From positions 124,001 to 188,000 of the forward strand of contig NZ_MSZZ01000022.1 in the NCBI RefSeq assembly GCF_002093975.1: 64,000 bases of DNA, given 5' to 3'. The notes beneath the pieces are model-generated. The model did not search any database, was not told where the DNA came from, and saw only the letters and a list, made by a program, of their open reading frames with translations. The position numbers and the translations under genes are program-made. The DNA comes from Thermoactinospora rubra (GTDB lineage Bacteria > Actinomycetota > Actinomycetes > Streptosporangiales > Streptosporangiaceae). Positions 58,883 to 64,000 of the stretch are shown here, one piece after another (position 1 is the stretch's first letter; the number at the start of each line of letters is the position of its first letter).

Positions 58883-60532
58883 TCAGCTCTCCCGCATGGG
58901 GATGCGCACGCCGCGGGCCTCGGCGACCGCCACGGCCTCCTCGTAGCCCGCGTCCACGTGCCGCATGACCCCGGTCCCCGGGTCGTTCGTGAGCACCCGC
59001 GTGAGCTTCTCCCGCCCCAGCGGCGTGCCGTCGGCCACCGTCACCTGTCCCGCGTGGATCGACCGCCCGATCCCGACGCCGCCTCCGTGGTGGATGGACA
59101 CCCACGCCGCCCCCGACGCCGTGTTCAGCAGCGCGTTGAGCAGCGGCCAGTCGGCGATCGCGTCGGAGCCGTCCAGCATCCCCTCGGTCTCCCGGTACGG
59201 CGAGGCGACCGACCCGGCGTCGAGGTGGTCGCGGCCGATCACGATGGGCGCCTGGAGCTCCCCGGAGGCCACCATGTCGTTGAACCGCTCCCCCGCCAGG
59301 TGGCGCTCGCCGTACCCGAGCCAGCAGATGCGCGCCGGAAGCCCCTGGAAGTGGACCTTCTCCCCCGCCTTGGTGATCCACCTGGCCAGCGCCTCGTTCT
59401 CGGGGAACAGCTCCAGGATCGCCCGGTCGGTCGCCGCGATGTCGGCCGGGTCGCCCGACAGCGCCGCCCACCGGAACGGGCCCTTCCCCTCGCAGAACAG
59501 CGGCCGGATGTAGGCGGGCACGAAGCCGGGGAAGTCGAACGCCCGCGCGTAGCCGGCCAGCTTCGCCTCGCCGCGGATCGAGTTGCCGTAGTCGAACACC
59601 TCCGCGCCCGCGTCGAGGAAGCCCACCATGGCCTCCACGTGCCGCGCCATCGACTCGCGCGCCCGCTGGGTGAACCCGGCGGGGTCCTTGTCCCGCTCGG
59701 CGGCCATGTCCTCGAAGGCGACGCCGAGCGGGAGGTACATGAGCGGGTCGTGCGCCGAGGTCTGGTCGGTGACGATGTCGATCTCGGCCCCCTTGGCCAG
59801 CAGCTCGGGTACGGCGTGCGCCGCGTTGTCGACCACGCCGATGGACAGCGGCCTGCGCTGGTCGCGGGCCTCGTAGGCCAGGCGCAGCGCCTCCTCCAGC
59901 GACTCGGCGCGCACGTCGAGGTAGCGGTGGTCCAGGCGGCGCTGCACGCTGCGGGGGTCGCAGTCGACGCAGATGGCCACGCCGCCGTTCATGGTGACGG
60001 CCAGCGGCTGGGCGCCGCCCATGCCGCCCAGGCCCGCGGTCAGCGTGACGGTCCCGGCGAGCGAGCCGCCGAAGCGCTTGGCGGCGACGGCGGCGAAGGT
60101 CTCGTAGGTGCCCTGGAGGATGCCCTGCGTGCCGATGTAGATCCACGACCCGGCGGTCATCTGCCCGTACATGGTCAGCCCGGCGGCCTCCAGCCGGCGG
60201 AATTCCTCCCAGGTGGCCCAGTCCGGCACGAGGTTGGAGTTGGCGATGAGCACGCGCGGCGCCCACTCGTGGGTGCGGAAGACGCCCACGGGCCGGCCCG
60301 ACTGCACGAGCAGGGTCTCGTCGCCCTCCAGCGTGGTGAGGGTCCTGACGATGGCGTCGAAGGAGGCCCAGTCGCGGGCCGCCCGGCCCGAGCCGCCGTA
60401 GACCACCAGCTGCTCGGGGTGCTCGGCGACCTCGGGGTCCAGGTTGTTCTGGAGCATGCGGAGGGCGGCCTCCTGCGGCCACCCCTTGGCGGTCAGCGTT
60501 GTCCCTCGCGGTGCGCGCACGGTCCGGCTCAT
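58883..60532 (-). CDS. hutU: Urocanate hydratase
   Basis: This 549-residue NAD-dependent enzyme converts urocanate to imidazolonepropionate. Family motifs are LVVYGGSGRAARDW near the N-terminus, TAGLGGMGGAQPLAVTMNGG (NAD-binding), FDYGNSIRGEAKLAG and GLPARICWLGYGERH with the conserved Cys. The ATG at 60532 with AAGGGG 6 bases upstream is preferred; longer starts would lie inside the operator. It is cotranscribed with the RpiR gene. Histidine ammonia-lyase (hutH) is not in the window. Confidence 0.94.
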   Translation of the reverse strand: MSRTVRAPRGTTLTAKGWPQEAALRMLQNNLDPEVAEHPEQLVVYGGSGRAARDWASFDAIVRTLTTLEGDETLLVQSGRPVGVFRTHEWAPRVLIANSNLVPDWATWEEFRRLEAAGLTMYGQMTAGSWIYIGTQGILQGTYETFAAVAAKRFGGSLAGTVTLTAGLGGMGGAQPLAVTMNGGVAICVDCDPRSVQRRLDHRYLDVRAESLEEALRLAYEARDQRRPLSIGVVDNAAHAVPELLAKGAEIDIVTDQTSAHDPLMYLPLGVAFEDMAAERDKDPAGFTQRARESMARHVEAMVGFLDAGAEVFDYGNSIRGEAKLAGYARAFDFPGFVPAYIRPLFCEGKGPFRWAALSGDPADIAATDRAILELFPENEALARWITKAGEKVHFQGLPARICWLGYGERHLAGERFNDMVASGELQAPIVIGRDHLDAGSVASPYRETEGMLDGSDAIADWPLLNALLNTASGAAWVSIHHGGGVGIGRSIHAGQVTVADGTPLGREKLTRVLTNDPGTGVMRHVDAGYEEAVAVAEARGVRIPMRES

Positions 60533-60544
60533 GGCCACCCCTTC

Positions 60545-60562
60545 GTGAATGAACCTATTCAT
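60545..60562 (+). promoter_or_regulatory. Hut operator, site 2
   Basis: GTGAATGAACCTATTCAT lies 12 bases before the hutU ATG. It matches site 1 (54998-55015, read on the minus strand) at 16 of 18 positions, with the same arms and the same 6-base spacer length. Its presence at both hut operons and nowhere else noticed in the window supports a shared regulator. Confidence 0.72.
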
Positions 60563-60580
60563 CACGACGATACACGCGCG

Positions 60581-62335
60581 TCAGCTGGTCAGGAACTGCG
60601 TGGCGGCCAGCTCGCGGTAAAGCTCGTCGGCGCCGACCAGCTCGTCGTGGGTGCCGACCGCCCGCACGCCGCCGCCCTCCATGACGACGATCCGGTCGGC
60701 GTTGGTGACCGTGGACAGCCGGTGCGCGATGACCAGCACGGTCGTCTCGGTGGCGACCTCGGCGATGACCTCGCGCAGGCGCAGCTCGTTGACGGCGTCG
60801 AGCTGGGAGGTGGCCTCGTCGAGCAGCAGCAGGCGCGGCTTGCGGAGCAGGGCGCGGGCGATGGCCACCCGCTGCCGCTCGCCGCCCGACAGCAGGACGC
60901 CGCGGTGGCCGACCGGGGTGTCCAGGCCGTCGGGGAGCCGGGCCACCAGGTCGTCCAGGCGGGTGCGGGCGATGGCGCGGGCCAGCTCCTCCTCGGTGGC
61001 GTCGGGGGCGGCGAACAGCAGGTTCTCCCGCAGCGTCCCGGCCAGCACGGGGGCGTCCTGCTCGACGTACCCGAGGGCCTGGCGCAGCTCGGCCAGCGGC
61101 CAGTCGCGGATGTCGCGCCCGCCGACGGTGATCGTCCCGCCCTGGTGCTCGTAGAAGCGCTCCAGCAGCGCGAACACCGTGGACTTGCCCGCTCCCGACG
61201 GGCCGACGAGCGCGGTCAGCCCGCCCGGCGGCACCTCGAAGCTCACGCCGTTGTGCACCAGGGGGCGGTCCTCGCCGTACCGGAAGACGACGTCCTCGAA
61301 CGTGACGCCGACCGGCTCCGCCGTCCCGCCGCCCGGAACGCCGGGCTCCTCGGCGGGCAGCTCCTCGATCTCCTTGATGCGCTTGAGCGCGGCCAGGCCG
61401 TTCTGCAGCAGCACCGCGCCCTGGACCAGCTGCCCGATGGGCGCGACGAGGTAGAACAGGTAGAGCAGGAAGGCGATCAGCGCGGCCACGTCCAGGGCGC
61501 CGGAGGCCACGCGGGCGCCGCCGATGGCCAGCACCGCGACGAAGGCGATCTGGATCGCCACCCACGTCGAGACGCCGGCGAGCGAGCCCCAGCCCGCCAC
61601 CTGGAGGCCGCGGCGACGGGCCTGCTCGGCCGCCTCGGTGACGGTGGCGATCTCGCGCTCCTCCGACCCGCTGGCCTTGACGGTGCGGTAGGCCTGCAGC
61701 GACCGGTCGAGCACCGCGCCCATCTCGCCGACCGCCTCCTGGGCCTGGAGCTGGGCCTTCTGGATCTTCGGCATGATCAGCGCGACCATGCCGCCGATGA
61801 CGACGACCACGAGGAGGGTCACCAGCAGCAGCACGATGTCCTTGTTGGCCATCAGCACGACGGCGCCGACGAGCGTGAACACCGCGCCGATCGACTCGAC
61901 GATGCCGTTGGTGAGCACCTGGCGGAGCATCGTGGTGTCGCCGGTCACCCGCGAGAGCAGGTCGCCGGGCTTGAGCCGGTCGACGTCGGCGACCTTGAGC
62001 CGCAGCATGTGGGCCACCAGCTTCTTGCGCGCCTCCATGACGACGCCCTCGCCGGTGCGCTCCATGAGGTAGGCGCCGCCCGCCGAGATCACGGCGCCGA
62101 CCAGCACGGCCACGGTCAGCCAGATCAGCGGCCCGGCGATGGACCGGCCCGATCCGAACGCCTCCACCACGAACTGCGCCATCTGCGGCATCGCCAACGC
62201 GGCGGCCGAGCCCACCAGCGCCAGCACGCCGCCTATGACCAGCACGCCGCGCTGCGGTCTTAAGTAGGCCAGCAGATCGCGTATCGGTGCCTTCTCGCCC
62301 GGATCCACCATGCCCTCGGGCCGCTCCTGCGTCAT
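60581..62335 (-). CDS. ABC multidrug-type exporter, half transporter
   Basis: This 584-residue protein fuses a six-helix exporter membrane domain (about 20-320) to an ABC ATPase. Walker A is GPSGAGKSTVFALLERFYEH near residue 387, followed by the Q-loop region YVEQDAPVLAGTLREN, the signature LLSGGERQRVAIARALL, Walker B RLLLLDEATSQLD and the H-loop VIAHRLSTV. This is the MsbA/LmrA-like layout that works as a homodimer. A strong promoter overlapped by two identical-arm palindromes lies upstream, indicating inducible expression, but no regulator gene is adjacent. It ends just before the hut operator. Confidence 0.9.
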   Translation of the reverse strand: MTQERPEGMVDPGEKAPIRDLLAYLRPQRGVLVIGGVLALVGSAAALAMPQMAQFVVEAFGSGRSIAGPLIWLTVAVLVGAVISAGGAYLMERTGEGVVMEARKKLVAHMLRLKVADVDRLKPGDLLSRVTGDTTMLRQVLTNGIVESIGAVFTLVGAVVLMANKDIVLLLVTLLVVVVIGGMVALIMPKIQKAQLQAQEAVGEMGAVLDRSLQAYRTVKASGSEEREIATVTEAAEQARRRGLQVAGWGSLAGVSTWVAIQIAFVAVLAIGGARVASGALDVAALIAFLLYLFYLVAPIGQLVQGAVLLQNGLAALKRIKEIEELPAEEPGVPGGGTAEPVGVTFEDVVFRYGEDRPLVHNGVSFEVPPGGLTALVGPSGAGKSTVFALLERFYEHQGGTITVGGRDIRDWPLAELRQALGYVEQDAPVLAGTLRENLLFAAPDATEEELARAIARTRLDDLVARLPDGLDTPVGHRGVLLSGGERQRVAIARALLRKPRLLLLDEATSQLDAVNELRLREVIAEVATETTVLVIAHRLSTVTNADRIVVMEGGGVRAVGTHDELVGADELYRELAATQFLTS

Positions 62336-62392
62336 CGAGCCCCCTTCGTCGGTCCGCCTGATCCAACGCGCGGCGACGCGCGAAGTACACCG

Positions 62393-62435
62393 GTCAACCT
62401 AAATTGACGACCAAAGTATGTCAACTCGAGTTGAC
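62393..62435 (-). promoter_or_regulatory. Promoter with twin GTCAA-N6-TTGAC operators for the exporter
   Basis: GTCAACTCGAGTTGAC (62420-62435) is a perfect palindrome, and GTCAA-N6-TTGAC recurs at 62393-62408. On the minus strand they cover a -35 TTGACA (62424-62419) and, after 17 bases, a -10 TAGGTT (62401-62396). A repressor on both sites would occlude the promoter. Confidence 0.7.
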
Positions 62436-62436
62436 G

Positions 62437-62454
62437 CTCCTCCTCGCGGAGGAG
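62437..62454 (-). terminator. Hairpin after the nucleotidyltransferase gene
   Basis: CTCCTCC and GGAGGAG form a 7-bp stem with loop TCGC, 7 bases after the stop of the leftward gene ending at 62462. It separates that gene from the exporter promoter. Confidence 0.5.
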
Positions 62455-62461
62455 GCGGTCG

Positions 62462-63154
62462 CTAGTCGACGTCGGGGATGTCGGGGGCGTCGTACTCGAT
62501 GTCTCCTTCTTCGGCCCTGCGCAGCTTGATGTCCTCGACCCAGGCGTAGGCGAACCGCCGGATCTCGTGGAGGCGTTCCTCGGTGATGCCGTAGATCAGG
62601 AAGGCGTCGTCATCAAGGAGATCCACGCCTTCCAGGCGCTGGAGGAGGTTGTCGAGGGACCATTCGTCGTCGTGGAGGCGGCCGAGCCGTTCGAGCTCGC
62701 GGAAGGCGTACAGGTCGGCCACGGCCGCGACGTCGATGAAGTCACGGGGCAGGCCGCGGGCCTGCAGGGCGCGGACCTTGAGCCCGACGGCGTCGTCCTG
62801 GCCGACCACCTGGCACAGGTCCAGGGTGAGCGGCTGGTCCAGCAGCGCCTCCCGCATCAGGTCGACCTCGCACTCCTGGCCGGACACCTCTTCGACCACG
62901 AGCATCCGTCCCCAGCGCGGCGAGAAGTCCATCGCCCTTACGGCGAAGCCCTGGCGGCGGAACTCGGCGGCCACCGCCTCCGCGACCTCGGGCAACGGCA
63001 TGTCGACGGGAACCGCGAAGTCCAGGTCCTTGCTGGGCCGGTCGGTGAAGCCGTGCGCCCGCATGGAGTGGCCGCCGCACAGCATCAAGCCGTACCGCCC
63101 CGCGACGCCGCCGATGGCCTCCAGGATCCGCTGGTGGAAGGGAGCGAACCTCAC
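62462..63154 (-). CDS. AbiEii-like nucleotidyltransferase
   Basis: This 230-residue protein is of the AbiEii/AbiGii-type nucleotidyltransferase group. The pol-beta-like motif is MLCGGHSMRAHGFTDRPSKD followed by LDFAVP, giving the GGxS and DxD pattern at about residues 25-48. A later acidic position is ECEVDLMRE. A helical C-terminal half follows. The GTG overlaps the stop of the 106-residue gene upstream. Members of this fold act as toxins in type IV systems or as tRNA/protein NMP-transferases; which applies here is unknown. Confidence 0.75.
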   Translation of the reverse strand: MRFAPFHQRILEAIGGVAGRYGLMLCGGHSMRAHGFTDRPSKDLDFAVPVDMPLPEVAEAVAAEFRRQGFAVRAMDFSPRWGRMLVVEEVSGQECEVDLMREALLDQPLTLDLCQVVGQDDAVGLKVRALQARGLPRDFIDVAAVADLYAFRELERLGRLHDDEWSLDNLLQRLEGVDLLDDDAFLIYGITEERLHEIRRFAYAWVEDIKLRRAEEGDIEYDAPDIPDVD

Positions 63155-63471
63155 GACTGGACCAGGGTGGGGAAGCGTTCCTCCCAGATCCGGCACAGGG
63201 GGCGCGGAATGAGCCTGCGCAGGAGCGGCCAGTCGTTCCGGACGTGCTCGGCGCAGAGGAAGCGCTCGACGTCCACGCGCCGCCCCACGGCGATGACCAG
63301 GTGATACATCGACAGCCGCAGCCGCGGGTCCGACACGTCGAACGACGTCAGCCCCGACCACGCCACCTCTATCGGCAGGTCGACCACGCCCTCCGCCGGT
63401 CCGTGGAGGTCGTCCAGCGACTCGGGGACTCGCTTCTCGGCGCCTTCCCACCACGACGGCAGCGCACTCAT
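63151..63471 (-). CDS. Small partner protein of the nucleotidyltransferase (106 aa)
   Basis: This 106-residue mostly helical protein reads MSALPSWWEGAEKRVPESLD, then RLRLSMYHLVIAVGRRVDVE and DWPLLRRLIPRPLCRIWEER near the end. Its stop overlaps the nucleotidyltransferase GTG by 4 bases. Comparable actinobacterial pairs place a protein of this size directly before an AbiEii-like gene, as I recall, so it is the likely antitoxin or cofactor. It has no classical DNA-binding motif that I can identify. Confidence 0.65.
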   Translation of the reverse strand: MSALPSWWEGAEKRVPESLDDLHGPAEGVVDLPIEVAWSGLTSFDVSDPRLRLSMYHLVIAVGRRVDVERFLCAEHVRNDWPLLRRLIPRPLCRIWEERFPTLVQS

Positions 63472-63474
63472 GCC

Positions 63475-64000
63475 TCAAGTATGCCCGCGGCGCTTACGCG
63501 ACGAAGGTAGATCGTGACGCCCCGAGACGAACTCCTGGACCGCGATCTTCGCCCGGATCACCGGTCTGCGCCAGCGTTCCTCCCGATGGATGGCCTTGGC
63601 CAGCTTGCGGGGGTTGCGCCCCGCGAAGAACCAGTGCGCCCACGGCGACCCCGGGCGCGCCAGCCGTACGGCGCCGACGAGCAGCAGGACCGGCACGAAC
63701 AGCCCGACCAGGCCGGTCCAGATCTTGCCCTTGAGCAGGGTGACGATGGCCAGCGCCAGGTTCGCCACCATGATCACGGTCGGGTTGATCAGCCCGCCGA
63801 TGTCCACCACGAGCGGGCGCAGGCCGATCAGCAGCAGCCCGGTGACCGCGATGGCCACGAACACGGCGTCGACCGAGGTGCGGCCCTCCTCCTCCCAGTA
63901 GACGTCGTGCAGGTGGAGGATCAGCGCGAACTCGTCCAGCACCAGCGCCGAGCCGATGCCGAAGACGAAGGCCGCGACCGCGAACCAGAACTGCGACAGG
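63475..64000 (-). CDS. Integral membrane protein, C-terminal part (truncated by window edge)
   Basis: The frame is open from the right edge of the window to a stop at 63475, about 175 codons. It enters within a membrane segment (FWFAVAAFVFGIGSALVLDE), followed by LHLHDVYWEEEGR and three further hydrophobic stretches, then a basic cytosolic tail (HREERWRRPVIRAKIAVQEF). The GSALVLDEFAL and DVYWEEEGR elements recur in a conserved actinobacterial membrane protein of unknown role. The true start is outside the window, so GTG codons near 63942 should not be taken as the start. Confidence 0.7.
   Translation of the reverse strand, partial: LSQFWFAVAAFVFGIGSALVLDEFALILHLHDVYWEEEGRTSVDAVFVAIAVTGLLLIGLRPLVVDIGGLINPTVIMVANLALAIVTLLKGKIWTGLVGLFVPVLLLVGAVRLARPGSPWAHWFFAGRNPRKLAKAIHREERWRRPVIRAKIAVQEFVSGRHDLPSSRKRRGHT

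Noticed and set aside
51358..60532. Complete histidine utilisation pathway
   Set aside because: hutU, hutI and hutF are clear, but no histidine ammonia-lyase (hutH) or canonical hutG was found, so the pathway is incomplete within the window.
63475..63942. A complete 155-residue membrane protein starting at GTG 63942
   Set aside because: The frame is open to the right edge and reads through a membrane segment before that codon, so the gene clearly starts outside the window.

Overview
The window is high-GC DNA with GTG/TTG starts, many 4-bp stop/start overlaps and four conservon loci, so it comes from a filamentous actinomycete. The overall gene content would fit a Streptosporangiales member such as a Nonomuraea-like genome, but that placement is an inference and not proven by the sequence. 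No rRNA, tRNA, CRISPR array, integrase or transposase was recognised.

Layout. 1-510: the N-terminus of a truncated conservon sensor kinase. 975-5354: an NMT1/SsuA-type ABC importer operon with an O-methyltransferase gene inside it. 5469-10065: conservon A (cvnA-B-C-D, minus strand). 10183-13558: an aminobutyraldehyde-type dehydrogenase and an MGT-family glycosyltransferase, divergent from a TetR regulator. 13548-17337: a potDBCA polyamine importer. 17490-19528: a probable glucosamine kinase with a SIS-domain protein. 19522-23597: conservon B. 23893-30430: a ProU/OpuA-type betaine or choline importer (ATPase, a double-domain permease, two tandem binding proteins) coupled to choline dehydrogenase. 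30435-32977: a DrrAB-type exporter and its TetR regulator.

32985-37159 is an accessory patch: a decayed SDR gene, a frameshifted zinc-ribbon gene, several unknown small genes, a cluster of strong hairpins, and an operon of a 68-aa protein, a DUF6879-type protein and an XRE/DUF5753 regulator. 37160-40405: a short UvrA-like (DrrC-type) protein divergent from a WYL regulator. 40414-44835: conservon C, with an extra 28-codon reading frame between cvnA and cvnB. 44973-49038: amtB-glnB-glnD nitrogen operon with a GlnR-like operator array and a palindrome-bearing in-frame insertion in glnD. 49308-51248: an iron-box-controlled siderophore-binding lipoprotein and a group 2 sigma factor. 51358-60532: histidine utilisation genes (hutI, hutF, an M20 amidohydrolase, hutU and an RpiR regulator) split by an SDR gene and a PadR/DrrAB-like exporter unit. 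The two hut halves share a near-identical palindrome. 60581-64000: an ABC exporter behind a double operator, an AbiEii-like nucleotidyltransferase pair and a truncated membrane protein.

How they work together: the window is dominated by nutrient sensing and import (ammonium, histidine, polyamine, betaine/choline, amino sugar, iron) interleaved with three complete conservons. These are membrane kinase-like/GTPase signalling units all read from the minus strand. The best candidates for something undescribed are the conservon-C minigene, the palindromic insertion in glnD, the RpiR-type hut operator, and the small-protein/DUF6879/XRE operon.
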